Below the pieces are notes generated by a model. That model searched no databases. It was not told where the DNA came from and saw nothing but the letters and a program-made list of their open reading frames with translations. DNA of 64,000 nucleotides from Ifrita kowaldi (lineage: Eukaryota > Chordata > Aves > Passeriformes > Cinclosomatidae): NCBI GenBank assembly GCA_013398055.1, contig VZRS01001715.1:32234-96233 (forward strand), given 5' to 3'. Shown here one piece after another: positions 24,401 through 36,892 of this stretch (positions within the stretch are counted from its first letter, which is position 1; every line of letters begins with the position of its first letter). The position numbers and the translations under genes are program-made.

Positions 24401-27175
24401 TCTGGAGACATGGACAAAAGATGCTCCAAGGGCTGGAGCCCCTCTGCTCTGGAGCCAGGCTGGGAGAGTTGGGGGTGCTCACCTGGAGAAGAGAAGGCAC
24501 CAGGGAGAGCTCAGAGCCGCTTCCAGTGCCTAAAGGGGCTCCAGGAGAGCTGGAGAGGGACTGGGGACAAGGGCCTGGAGTGCCAGGATGAGGAGGAATA
24601 ACTTCCCACTGCCAGAGGGCAGGGTTAGATGGGATATTGGGAAGGAATTCCTCCCTGTGAGGGTGGGGAGGCCCTGGCACAGGTTTCCCAGAGAAGCTGT
24701 GGCTGCCCCACCCCTGGAATTGTCCAAGGCCAGGTTGGACAGGGCTTGGAGCAACCTGGAATAGTGGAAGGTGTCCCTATCCATGGCGGGGGGTCGGAGC
24801 AACATAACCTTTAAGATCCCTTCCAACCCAAATCACTCTGTGATTCCACAATTCTACGAATCTGTGGCAGGCCAGGAAGCATGAGAACCCCAGATTCTGC
24901 AGAAAGCCAAGGCTTTGGCATAGCCTTACAGCGATGAGGGTGGCTCCATAAAGCTCCCTCTGCTGTCCCTGGTTCTTTCCAGCTCCCCACTGCGTGGGAC
25001 AGGGCTGACCCCTCGCTGTAACTCACCACAGTGTGAGGGACGCGTAGTGGCCGGCGATGCGGTACTGCCTGTGCACGGCGCAGGGGCTCTGCGTGCTGAA
25101 CTTCTCTGCCACGTAGAGGATGGGGCTGGGCAGCCCCTTCTCCAGCCCCTCGCTGTAGCTGCGGTCGTAATCCGCTCCGAAGTTCCAGGGAAAGTGCTCA
25201 TTGTAGTTGATGGTCTCGTTGATCTGGTTCACTGGGTTTCCTGCCAGGTGATGAAGACTAAGGACCTTTCCTCAGCATTGGAGGCAGCTCCCAGGCTTCC
25301 TGGTGAGGGGCCCACAGCCCCACTATCCAGGTGCACAGGGGCCAAACCTGCAGCCAGTCCCCTCCTGTTGGGATATGCACTCACCCCTGAGCGTGATGTT
25401 CACCCCCGCCAGGCCGATGTGCAGCCCAATGTCCGTGTTCACCTGGGCATGGCTGAAGGACTTGTAGGAGGTGTTTGCCTGCACCCAGCCCGTCTCCCAG
25501 TCTCTGGTGAACTGTACAGCTGTGAAGACTTCAGGGGTTAGTTACAGCCTGGCAGCAAGATGTCTGGTGCTGGAAGCACCTGCCAGGACGGTCACCACTG
25601 TCTGAGCATCACCTACCTCATCCCAAGGCCAGGACTGGGCTGTTAACCCCTAGAGGCAAAGTCCTGTATGTCCTTCCTCAATATCAACCCCAGCCCATGA
25701 CCCTGAAAGCCCCACTTGGGTTGGTTTTTCCCCAGCCTGGGTGCAGATCCTAACCCTGGAGGCAGTGGGGCTGATGTGTGGGCACTGTCTGGGCGCTGCT
25801 TCTCATCTAAGCCCCTGCCAATTTGCCTGAACCCCCTGGAAGCTGGTGGTGGGCTTTTGGTGACTGCCCTGGATATGACCACCAATCTTCAGACTGGAGA
25901 CGGGTGGCTGCCTGCACCTTCCACCAGTTGCTGGAACCAGGCCCCAGATGAAAGACGTGTCCGTCTTCCCCATGAACTCATCCTACAGACTGGTTTTGGC
26001 CCTTGACCGATCTATTCACCCTCCCCCACCTTTCCCTTCCACGTCTTGGGCATCCATGAGCTTCCCCCCAGGACCCCAGTACTCACTGAGGACCACAGCT
26101 CCCATGAAGAGTCCCAACACCAACCGCAGGAGCCAGAAGAGTCGCTGTAAGGGGTGAGCAGAATGGAGGGACAGGTCTCAGTCAGATTTTGCCGTGGGGA
26201 CCTCAGGCACCAAGCGCGTAATTTAGAAACATCAGATGGTGAGAAATAGACCTGTTCTTCCCCTGGGGAGTCATCCCACATGCTTTGTGGGTGGGTGGCA
26301 TGGGGGATACACGTGGCCAGGGCATCCCGCCATGATGGGAGGGAGGCAGCAGAGGAAGAAGATCAAAAGAACCCCCTGGAGAAAGCTGTGACATCCCCTT
26401 TCTTGGGAAGGAGGGTGGAGACATTCCTCCTGACAGTCTTCAGCTGGAATTTCCACACTTATCCAAACTTCATATGTTTGGGCCTGTTGGCAGCTGGCCA
26501 CAGCTGTAGACAAAAGGAGTGACTGAGCATTTGTAGAGCGTCCCCTGGGGGACAGAAGCCCCTCAACCAGCCCTGCTGCAAAACCAGGCACACAACAAGA
26601 ACCCGACGTGGCTCGCAGCAGGGTCTATTGGCCACACAGAGCCCAGAGAGCAGTGCTGGGACATGCCTGGTAAACGCCTCCTTCTTTTATTGAGGTTTCT
26701 GGGAAGGTGGAGTGAGATCTTTGAGCCTCACCCTGCTGCTCCACCACTGAATGAAATCATTCAGGCTTGTTGACAGAGAAATCCAGACAAGATAGATCTG
26801 CCTTCCTCAGAAATCTGGGGTGGTGGAGTTTGGTGTCTCTAGGATGGGTGTGCATGCTTGGATGGGCTAGAGCTCAGCCCCATGGCTCTCTAGAGACCCC
26901 AGCGCCCTGGCCCTGAACCTGTGGGCAGGTTTACTTGCCAAGTCTGCTATCGAGGCTGGGAAGGAAGAGGAATCTGAGATGTGTAGGCAGGGACCAGAGG
27001 TCTGAACTGCCCCGGCCCCTCCACTTACCCGCCTGCCCCGGACCCCTGGCAGGATGAGGATGAACATCACCAACATGGAGAGGAAGACGGTGATGATGAC
27101 AGCCCGGGTGGTGTCAAAGGGGAAGCAGGCATTGGGTCCAGGGTAGAAGGGGTAGGAGCCATCCCACAGTGTCAT
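21409..27175 (-). CDS. DUOXA1: DUOXA1, dual oxidase maturation factor 1 (complete)
   Basis: Partner and ER-exit factor for a dual oxidase, classically DUOX1. Coding exons on the minus strand: 27175-27029, 26144-26087, 25519-25385, 25240-25027, 22462-22248 and 21617-21409. The exon lengths are those of DUOXA2 apart from the last, and phases join to 978 nt, 325 residues. The N-terminus (PFYPGPNACFPFDTTRA) resembles DUOXA1, as does exon 2 (RLFWLLR). Five hydrophobic segments and sequons at N84, N109 and N121 match the family. The first coding exon starts at 27183 after CCTTCCAG. The C-terminal tail after LKLIFSL is rich in S, E and K and unlike that of DUOXA2. Oddities: exons 3-4 are nearly identical in DNA to those of DUOXA2, and no DUOX gene is seen on its 5' side. 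Confidence 0.94.
21850..21970 (+). repeat. Possible CR1 internal fragment
   Basis: GAGAGGCTGGAGGACCTGGG followed by TTTAGCCTGAAAAAGAGGAG resembles internal CR1 3'-region sequence. Short and diverged, so tentative; it lies in DUOXA1 intron 5. Confidence 0.4.
22525..22640 (+). repeat. CR1 tail fragment in DUOXA1 intron 4
   Basis: GGGCAACCTGGTCTAGCTGG, AAAGAGGTCCCTTACAACCC and the context of a CR1 3' end, about 110 bp, just 5' of DUOXA1 exon 5 in gene orientation. Confidence 0.55.
23095..23660. mobile_element. Possible LTR-like fragment with pyrimidine tract
   Basis: Includes a long TCTCTCTCTCAC/CTCTCTCC tract followed by T-rich sequence and GGGATCTTAACAG, a layout seen in some avian solo LTRs. 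No target duplications or internal genes were found. It lies in DUOXA1 intron 4. The call is weak and needs a repeat library. Confidence 0.25.
24385..24862 (+). repeat. CR1 retrotransposon 3' end in DUOXA1 intron 4
   Basis: Same landmarks as the copy at 18 kb (GGAGCCAGGCTGGGAGAGTT, CTTCCCACTGCCAGAGGGCA, GTCCAAGGCCAGGTTGGACA) and a decayed tail GATTCCACAATTCTACGAAT. Confidence 0.92.
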
Positions 27176-27934
27176 CTTGCTGCCTGGAAGGACTGGAAAT
27201 TGGCACCCAGAGAGACAGTGGAGAGAAAATCACCTCCACACTTCCACTCCACTCAGCCTTCTCCACGGAACCATCTCCTGCCCCCTTGCCAGCACTTTGC
27301 TGGTCCCGGGCACGGCTGTGTGCATCCCACTGCCCCATGGACACTGCAATCCCACACTGGGCATGCACGGGAACACTCCATCTTCCCGGCATACAGCCCA
27401 CAGCAAAGCTGGGTTGGAGCCACCAGGGCATCTGCTGCAATGCTCAGGTTGTCCCCAAAGAGGGACAGCAAGACACGCAAACACCGCTGGGCTGCTCACT
27501 CCCCTCCTCTGCCTGTTCTCCACCCCAAAAATCTTCCCTGTGCTCCCACCCTCCCTAGTTCAGCTCTTTATCCAACAGCCTGGCTCCCGCTGTGCTCGGA
27601 GCTCTGGGTGAATCACTGCACAAACAGGCTGAGCCCCGTCGGGCTGCTCCTGGCTGAGCCCCGACAGTGTTAACTCCTCATCGTCCAAGGAAATGGGAAT
27701 AACCCGGAGAGGCAGAGAAACTGCCTGTCGCCGGCTGCGCTGTGTCGCCCACCCGGGAGCCAGCTGCGGGTAGCGGTACGACGCTGCTTGGGAGACTAAA
27801 TGTCGTTTTCACCGCAGCACCGGACCAACTCACATTCCTGCTGGGAAAGGGCTGCTCGGCCTCCCCCGGGAATGGGAGCTATCCCTGCAGCAGCAGCAGA
27901 AACACCCACATTCCCTTCCCCACTCCGAGCCTAC

Positions 27935-28020
27935 CTCGCTGCGGTGCCGGGCTGGGAGCTGGGGCGTGCGCCGGGATGCTTCGGGAAGAGCCGGGAAGTG
28001 CCGGCATGAGCCGGGATGCT
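27935..28020 (-). promoter_or_regulatory. DUOXA1: Candidate DUOXA1 promoter / leader exon
   Basis: A GC-rich, CpG-containing stretch upstream of DUOXA1. On the minus strand it has a good donor, CAGCGAG|GTAGGC, ending a putative leader exon at 27935. CCGGGA/GCCGGGATGCT motifs repeat just upstream. Inferred only from composition and splice signals. Confidence 0.35.
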
Positions 28021-31000
28021 GCCTGCCCGCCTGCCCGCGCTTGCTGCCAGGGCTGCGGGCGAGGAGCCAGCCTGGCGTGGAGTCACGGCTGTGTTTCTCC
28101 CGGTGTTTTTAGAGTGCCCTCCTCCAAAGGCGGTTGGATCATCCAGCCTAACCCACAGCGGACCAGCCGCTCCGGCACTCCTGCTGAGCCCCAGGGCACG
28201 CAGGGAAGCTACGGGCTGGCACAGTTCTGGGAGCGATTTGCCTTCTTCTCCTTTACTTTTCTTGCAGAACAGTGAAAAGTCCAGTTCCATACAGCAGGAA
28301 GACCCTGGAGCTGCCAGGCTCCTGTGGATCCTGGTGCAAGAGAGCAGAGGTCTTCAAAGTCCTCACCTGCACTGCCTGGTGAAGGTTCCCGGCTGAGATC
28401 ATCGAGCACGGGCTGTGGCTGTGTGGCTTCCTTGATGACCCTGCTCCTGATTCCATCCTTGGGGGAGTTTCCCCGGGAAGGTCCTGGTTGAGCTGTTGGT
28501 CACCGGGCAAGGTGACACAGTGACTGGCACAGGGGACCAGCAGAAAGGAATGGGTCTAGAGGTGCTCCCAGCCCCATTATGCAGAAGATGCTCAGGTTTG
28601 TAACATGGCCATGGCGTGGAGACCATGGAAATTCAAGTTTTTGGGGTTTGCTCTTGTACTTTGGCATTTTGGTTGGCTGAAGAAGGTTGTATTGATACTG
28701 AGAGGGACCAGCGTGGCAGAAACACTCTCCTGACCCATGTTTGGGGTCTTCCCTCTGAAATTGGCACAGCCATCCTCTGGGAATTTCTTTTTGTATCCCA
28801 GTGAATGGGCTGGCTGGGTGTCCAGCCCCTTGGCAGAGGGAGGTAAAAATAAGTTTTCACTCATGCCCAACAGGAAATAAAGGCATTTTTTGGGTGAGGA
28901 TTTTGCCATTTCCCCTCAGGTCCCCAAATGGTCCTACCCAGTCTGAACACTGAATCCCTCCCCAAGAGTTGTTTAAAAAAATTAAATAAAGGGTGGCAAG
29001 GGTGACATGGCTGGGGAATGCATGTGCAGAGATGTGCTGCGGAGCTGTCTGGTGGGGATGTGGCACCAGCTCCAGCTCTGTCAGCCTCTGCAAAGAAGAG
29101 GGAGTTGTGGACTTCACAGCAAACAGAGCAAATCCATAGAAGTGATCACATCGATACCTGCGGGGCTTTGGACCTGTTGGAAAGACGAAAACACCTCTCC
29201 CTCCAGTGTGGAAGAGGATAACTGAGGAGGTGGGTGGTAACTGGCAGGATGAAATTAATCAAGGTGGGGAAGATGCAACCACGTGAAGTGACGTGTGGGA
29301 TGAGGGTCTAAACCATCCCTCATTGCACTCCACTCCCTGGAGCTGGGAGAGGCAACAGAGAGATGGCTCATCAAAGTGTGGAGTTTGCCTTCGGAAGGGA
29401 TTGAGGCACGGTGGGTTTGGGGCTGTTCAGGTGAGCATCACGAACATGTCCTTTGGGGAGATACCCTATTGCCAGAAATGAAAACAAGGGGGAGGGAGTT
29501 CCCCTTCTTCTCAGCAACACAGGGTTTGTGTGCAAGGACGTCAGGGGAGTTCCCAGAGCTGCTCTGGTTCCCTCATCTGTCCCCAGCAGTGATGGAAATG
29601 GGGCGTGATGGTGACAGTGGGATGCTCCCCTTCCCTGGACTGCTGATGAGATCATATCCTGGGAAGTGTGAGAAAACTGCTTGATTTACCCCTCACCCAG
29701 AACTCTGCATATAGGAAGAGGCCGTTATTAAACTTTGTGTTGGTGTTTTTTCCACCTTTTTAAATTTTAAATTTTCTGGGTATTTCTGCAGGTAGTAAAG
29801 GTGTGTATTTCATCACACAGTTTCGAGGGAACATTACACATTTTCCAGGGAGTTTCTTCTCCCACTGTCAGCACCCTGCCCTTGCTGAGGCAGCCCTCTT
29901 CCTTGGGCAGCTTCTGCTTCACTCCCTCTGGAGAGATGGATCCCCCGATTAGGGATGAGTCATTTGATCCAGGTCACCGGAGAGAGGTGGGGGCGAGGGG
30001 AACAGCACCCATCACCTCTTGTGCAAGCAGGTTTAGTGCTGGATCAGCCGCCTCTTTCTGTGCTGGGAAGTGTAGTGAGGAAAGAGTGGGTACATTCCTG
30101 GGCAGGGAGGTGATTTTGGGGATGGACCAGGAAGATTTCTGACCCATTGGAGCCAGAAAGACAGATGTGATGCTTGTGCCCAGGTGTCACTCTGCCCCAT
30201 AGCTCTCCCCATCATCCCTCTGTCTTCTTCTCTGACAGGGACAAAGCTGCAGCTGGGGTTGAGCTGGGACTCTGTTGTGATGAAGCCCATCCCGTGGATC
30301 CTTGCCCAGGAGTCTTTGCCACAGCTGAATGGCTTGAAGGAAAGGACAGGAGGAAGGAAGGAGGGACTCCTTCTCATCAGTTCCACCATGGTGAGCAGAG
30401 AGGCTACCGTGGCCTTGGTTTGACTCTAGATATATTTGCAAGAAGGATCTGTTTTTCCAGCTCTATTTGGAAGTTACACACTTTGAGAGAAGGAGAATGT
30501 GTTGCTACCCACTACACTGACCAGTGGGTTTCATATCTTATGATGGAGACGGGTCAGGGTCAAGTGAAAGGACTGCCAGGAGATGGAGGCAGAGCTCAGC
30601 AGGAGCCACACATCATCCCAGTGGGAACTGAAACAGGAGGGGTTTCAGCCACACTTTGAGGAAATCCTCATTTAGAAATCTTGTTGAATGTTCAGCCTTC
30701 TGCCCCTTCCAAGAGCCATCATGCAGGAGAGGAGCAAGTCTCTGGTCATGGCCTGGACCTTCTGTGGCACATGACAGGAAGAGCATCTTGCTTTGGGTAC
30801 TTGATCATCTCTAGTTCCAGTCCCAAACAGCTCCTGTCAGCTCCTGCCAGTGTTACAGGTTTCCATGTGTTCTCAGAGATCCACGAGACAGAAGCATAGC
30901 TGTCCCATTGCCCTCCCAAATATCTCCATCCCACCCACAGACTCCATCTTTGACCCCATGGGCACTACAACCCATGTCTGGGTGGGGAAGGGGCTGGGCC

Positions 31001-33830
31001 TGGTCCCGTTCCTTCCCTTGCCTTCCTGGGGCTACTCAGCTTGGATGAGGGCCTGCAGGTCCAGCCCTTCTCTGCTGTCCATGGACCCCAAGTGCCCCTT
31101 GAGGCTGCCCTAATCCCAGCCTGCAACAGGGATATGGGGAGGGATCATGGGAGGATCTAAGCAGGTCCCCTGATACCCGGGGAAGTGGGAGGAGAGGGGA
31201 AAGACGTCATTTCCCATCTTGCATCTGTTACAGGTGTTTCCTCTCCATCAGAGTGCAAATGGATTTGCTTGCTCCCAAACTGCCCCTCCAGCCTCGTCCC
31301 AGAGTGTCTCCCTCATCTGACAGAGCTCTTCTGCCCTGCCATGAGTCTCAGGGAAGACATCAGCTTTAGCTTTGGGATGCATCTCATCAGGGATTTTACT
31401 GCCCCAGCTTGGGGAACCTTGTCCCCACAGATAACAGCCCTTCCTGCCAGTTTGATGTAGCCATCAGGGAGTTGAACTTCTCCCAGCTTTGCTGGGGCTT
31501 GTTAATGATGCACTGTGTGGTAATTAGCACTTTCATCACTGGCAGCTTAGAGAGAAGCTTTCTCTTGTAATCCCTGGCATTAGACGTCAATTTTAAGCAA
31601 TAAACATTTTTCCATGGAAACTCCTCTATCTTATATCTCCCTGCCAGCTTTGGAATCCCTTCACACCACCTCCTGAGGGGTGTGAGCTTCCAGATCTTGG
31701 ATCAGCAGAGTGAATATTGTGTTGGAAGATATCCAAGGCAGATTTGGGGTTGGCCAGGTCTCCCGTGCATGCTGTCTACCAGCTCTGGGTGTCACAAGAG
31801 CTTTGATGGATGATGTTCAGAGCTCTTCCCATCTAGTGGTCCTGTCCCACCAAACATCACCCTGGGATGGTGTCTTGCAGTTGGTGAGAGTCCTGCTGTG
31901 AGTGAAGGGTTGAACCAGAGGCCCTCAGCAGTCACCCACTAGAATTTACATGAGACTGAAGGCCCTGTTCCTCCCACCATAGTCTCACAGACCTCCCAGC
32001 AGAGCTGGTTACCTGAAACCTTTCAGAGTACGTGCCTCCCATACTTCCAGGGAAAGGACACATGGCAGAGAGCTAGGAAGCTGGCCCTTCATGAAAGGAC
32101 ATGGTCTTCTGAGATCTAGGCCTGCCACCCAAATGTTCCCAGGCAAGAGGAACAGAGTCCCCGTTGTCCCAAGTCCCAGGTAAGTATTCCCACAAGTCCT
32201 CCTGCCCTGCCAGGAGCTCCCTTATCCCTTCCCATGGCACCTGGATCCAGGTCCTGGAGCAGGTTGCTGCCTCCCACACCAGCGGCACAGCCAGGCTGGA
32301 GCTGCTTCCTGAGGCCATGCTGGAGGCAGGTGGCTCCCTTATCAGTGCCACCACCCTGGACCAGTTTTTGCTGGTTTTGGCTTGAAAACACTTGGAACAG
32401 GCACAGATTCACTCCTGAAGGCCAAGGTGTTCCTTGGCACAGGAGAGGGTGGGGGATGTCAACAAGGCTGTGGGAACAGTGAGAGCAGGAAATGGAAAGA
32501 AAGGAGTGTCCTAAATTTCTATACCCTACCTGGAGTAGGAAGGGGTCTTACTGTATCCACCTCTGCCTACTCCTTTAGAAAGCAGATTTGCCAGAGTTAC
32601 TGCTTGGCTTGTCTTCCACTACAGGAAAACACCTCAGTGTGGTGGTACTGACCTACACATATTTTATAAAATCCACCAATTCCATGGCAATTCTTGCAGC
32701 TCTACAATTCCTGGCATAGTCTCAACATTGCACAAGGAGTCCAAAGGTTGGCTGGTGGCCATGGTAGGAGGTGGTTTATGGCACCCCCCTCTGCAGCACA
32801 GTGGGACCCTCAGCGCCACGAGCTGTAACTGGTGCAATTTAACAGTGCTACATCAGGTGCATCCTGCTCACTGTATTTTATACTCCACGAGCCTGAAGAA
32901 CCAATAAATATATGAACACCTTATTCCTATTGGAGTCCTTGGCTTCTTCTCAGCCCCGTATGGAGGTCAAAAATTAATAGAAATTAATAGAAAATGGCAG
33001 CGAGATTGTGTTGTGCTCTCTCACTGCACTCCAGCACCCTGATGATTTTGGAAGTCCTGTGACAGGAGAGCTCTCATCCAACCCCATGGCTGGTTTTGTC
33101 CCTACTCCTCTGGAGCTGTTATCATCCCATACAAAAGCCCATAAAAGAAGACTTTGTGGGTCTGTAGCTGGGATGATCCCTGTCTCTTGCTCCAACAAGC
33201 AACACTTGGTGCACACACACTCTAAGAACATCTCCTGAGCAGGCTCATATAGAGGACTTTGGGTCAGACACAGCCCTGAGACCTCCCAGACTGGGCAGGC
33301 AGGGGACTGTGATTCTGCTGACACAGCCAAGCACCTGTGCCTCTTTCCTTGGGTTATTCACAGCAGGAGAACACTCAGGATTTCAAGGCTCCATGTTCTG
33401 TGATGTCCATGCTGTAGTTGCTGAAGCACAGCCCATCCCAGTCCAGAGCAAGGCATTTCCTTGGGGCCAGGGTGAAAACATCCCTTGGGGGAAGATTTGG
33501 CTTGGAACCAGCAACACTGGAGTAATTTCATACCCCAGAAGGCTGGGATTTCTCCTGGGCTGAGAAAGAGGGTCAGGAGAAGAGTTTCCTCTAAAGACCA
33601 GAGCAGTGAGAACAGACTGGTGTGTCCAGGGAGTTTGGCCCCTTCTCACTTCCAAGTGAAACTGGAGAACTGTTGTTCCAGTGTGAAATGTATTCCAAAC
33701 TGCTGGGGCTCACACAGAAGTACCAGATCTCTGTCAGGCCTCTTACTGTCTACCAGAGCACATTCTCTGCTCACCTTTAGTTGAATCTCTTCTTGAGGCC
33801 TCAGCCAAGAGCCAAGGACCTGATGCAATG
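28021..33830. other. Intergenic stretch; expected place of DUOX1, none seen
   Basis: In mammals DUOX1 stands head to head with DUOXA1. None of the conserved DUOX N-terminal motifs that are clear in DUOX2 at 0-6 kb can be found on the plus strand here. The sequence is mostly non-repetitive with no convincing exon chain. Confidence 0.55.
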
Positions 33831-33837
33831 AAAGGCT

Positions 33838-34345
33838 TCACCACAAGAAAAAGGAAAAAGATTCTGTGGGTTGAGATAAGAACAGTTTCATAACTGAAAG
33901 ATCACAAAAATATAAAAATACTAATAATACTAGTGATACTTCATACTACTACTACTACTGCTAATGATAATAGCTGTAATTTTAAAAAATGTTAAAAAAA
34001 CACCCAAGAAAAACAAGGCATGCACAGTTCATGCTCACCATCTGCTGACCAATGCCCCTGAGAGCGACTGGAGGCTCTTCCCAGTTTCTATACTCAATAT
34101 GATGTTCTGTATTATGGAATATCCCTCAGTTGTCCTGGCCATGATTCCCTCAGCTTCCTGGGCAACCCCTCACCGGCAGAGTGTGGGACACTGAAAAGTC
34201 CTTGACTTAGAGTAAGCTCAGCAGCAGCCAAAACATCCCTCTGTTGTCAACATTATTCTGGTCCCAAATCCAAACCACACCTCTGGACCAGCTACTGACA
34301 AAAAGATTAACTCTATCCCAGTAAAACCAGGGCAGTAGCCACCCC
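33838..34345. mobile_element. Candidate LTR-element fragment (avian endogenous retrovirus type)
   Basis: The stretch (TCTGTGGGTTGAGATAAGAA, then a degenerate ATA/ACT triplet microsatellite at 33910-33975, then CTGAAAAGTCCTTGACTTAG and a run to AACTCTATCCCAG) resembles an LTR I recall as common in songbird genomes. The family name is not certain. No intact viral gene is present. Confidence 0.45.
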
Positions 34346-35110
34346 TGACCTATATCACTGATGGTATGCCAGGATCATTCCCGCAGTTGATGGACTATGC
34401 CTGTGAAAGTCCATTGAGTTCATTTCGACCATGACCTCGGGTTCCAGCTGTATTTCAGGGCAGCAAAAGTTTGTTCCATGTTAAAGCCAGTTCTTATTCC
34501 ATCACCACTGCACTTGTCCAGTTTCATCAAAGTTCATCCTTTGTTAATGTGATGATCAGAGGAGAGTCACGTTCAGATCCCCAAATCCAGACAGTGGTGT
34601 GAAGTGCCTGGTGGGATGAGGAGTGTATAGAAGTGCCACAGAAGTGATAATACACAGCATTATGTACCAACTAACTTCATACGACTGAATTTATTAGCTG
34701 TTCTCACCCGAGATCAAATCGCCTTAAGGTACACATTGGCCTTTCCCATCCTCCAGCACCCACAAAGTGGACTCAGGTCCTTGAGCAAAAGGAATCCCAT
34801 AGATGGGTTTGCCTTTGCCTGAGGCAGGAATAACCCAGATTGTTTTCTCCAGCATATACTTTATGTGCACTGCAGGAATTTGACCCCATTCTGCTGTGTC
34901 TAAAGGTTTGGATTGGGCAGGGCCAGTCCAACAGGCAGATCCCCTGGTGTTGACTGAGTAGTTGTTTGCCTCTGTTAAATGCATATCCCAATGTTTGAAG
35001 GTCCTATCACCCTCTCAGTGTCATCTTCACCAGTTCGATTTTTCCAGAGGCTGGTGCGTGATAGGGAAAAGTGAGCTGGTGGGTCATATCATAAGGAAAA
35101 GGTCTTTGTA
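34346..35110 (-). mobile_element. Possible decayed internal part of the same element
   Basis: Follows the LTR-like block directly. The minus strand has an 86-residue open frame at 34724-34984 with no domain I can identify. Adjacency to the LTR-like block is the only reason to suspect retroviral origin; it carries no recognisable intact gene. Confidence 0.25.
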
Positions 35111-35111
35111 T

Positions 35112-35745
35112 CCCTTATCACAGAATCACAGGATCATTGAGGTTGGAAAAGACCTCCAAGACCACTGAGTCCAACCAGTGACCAATCCCCACCTTGTCAA
35201 CCAGACCAGAGCATTGAGTGCCACATTGAGTCGTTCCTTGAACAACTTCAGCACGGGGACTCCCTCTCCCTGAGCAGCCCCTTTCAATACCTGACCACCG
35301 TTTCTGTGAAAAGATTTCTCCTGATGTCTAAACTGAACATCCCCTGGCACAGCTTGAGGCCATTTCCTCTCATCCTGCCCCTGTTCCCTGGGAGCAGAGC
35401 CTGACCTACCCCAGCTGCCCCCTCCTGTCAGGGAGTTGTGCAGAGACAAAAGATCCCCCCTGAGCCTCCTTTTCTCCAGCCTGAGCCCCTTTCCCAGCTC
35501 CATCAGCCACTCCGGATGCTCCAGCCCCTTCCCCAGCTCTATTCCCTTATCTGGACTTGCTCCAGCCCCACTCCAGCCCTTCTTGGAGTGAGGGGCCCAG
35601 AGCTCCCTCCCAGGACTGGAGGTGCTTCAGCAGTGCCCAGCACAGGCGATGGGCACTGCCCTCGGCTGAGGTCACACTAGTTTTGCTACAAGCCAGGTGC
35701 TGTTGGCCTTTTTGGCCACTTGGAATCTCTATAAGCTTTGAGATC
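35112..35745 (-). repeat. CR1 retrotransposon 3' region, reverse orientation (about 630 bp)
   Basis: Begins with the reversed tail ATCACAGAATCACAGGATCA and GAGGTTGGAAAAGACCTCCA. It continues through the complement of the CR1 3' region (AGATTTCTCCTGATGTCTAA, CCTGGCACAGCTTGAGGCCA, CTTTTCTCCAGCCTGAGCCC). The longest CR1 piece in the window. Confidence 0.88.
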
Positions 35746-36892
35746 GTACACTGCATTTAACGTCACCTCCTCTGCACTAGGATGCCCTGCTCCCTGGAAA
35801 TCATTTGGATAAAGTGTCAGGCTCTGGAAACCCGCTTCCTCGGGTTGTCCCGGCCTCTGTCCTGGCCGTGTTTACCTTGGTCAGGTCAGGGTTTCACGTC
35901 CATATCAGGATATGAAGAGCTTTCCCTGGAGGAGCGTGGGGGACAGCAATGGAATTTAGGAGACTGTTTTTCTCCCTGATGGCAGCCTGCTTCACTTTCT
36001 GCCTCTTTCCCTGCCTTCCTCACTGCCTGGCTTGTTGGTCTCCTGTGGAAGAGAGGTCTCCAAGCACCTCAGAGGAGGGAGCGCCCCAACCTGGGGCCTG
36101 ATGTCTTTGCGAGAACGCAGCAGGAGAGTGTCCTCTGTCAGTGAACACGGCAGGGAGCACTTCACTAAGCCTGGGACAACAATGACACCAAGTGGCGGCA
36201 GTGGACTTTCACTGACATCCCTCTGAGCCAGCTCCTACTCTGTGTCAGTCCCACAGCCAAAGATGCAAATGTCAATGGTGAAGGTGACTCGTGTCCATTT
36301 ATCTCACTTCACGTTCTTTGCCCATCCCTGGGGTCGTGCCATGGCAGGCTGGGGGAGAAGCCCAGGAACAGCAATGCTCACAGTTGTCCATGAGCTCTCA
36401 GGGCTTCCAAGGAAATGTGTCAGAGGTCTGAACACCCCAGGAAAGTCAGCCCAGTGACCCTGAGGGGTCTCCTTGCATCTCTGCTTGTGGCGTGCAGAAA
36501 CAGCAAGTTCTGCTGTGAGCAAGGACTCGAGCCCCAGCAGCAGCGTGGAGGGTCATCCTCAAACCAGAGGAGCAATGGGAACAAACCAGAGCTGGGAAAA
36601 AAACAAGAGTGAAGAATTTACTCATTTTCTAAGCTTGGGCACAAAGCTTTGGTCCTGGAACTTTCCAAAGAACATGACCTGCTGAGTGATAGGACATTGT
36701 GCTAAGCCTGTGCATGGAGTGGGCCAGCAGATAAATGTCAGAAAGGTGGATGATGGGACAGAGCTGGCAAACTGCCAAAAAAGGATGAGTTTCTTCAAAA
36801 GCTTTCTTGACCTTCTCAGTTTGTAATCTAAATTCTAGAGGGAATAGGGGTTTAGGGCTTGAGTAGTTGTTTACCTGTGAGGGAGAAATAGA

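Noticed and set aside
26696..26701. Intronic AATAAA in DUOXA1 intron 1 suggesting a truncated isoform
   Set aside because: An isolated hexamer is expected by chance many times in 64 kb and no supporting downstream element was evident.
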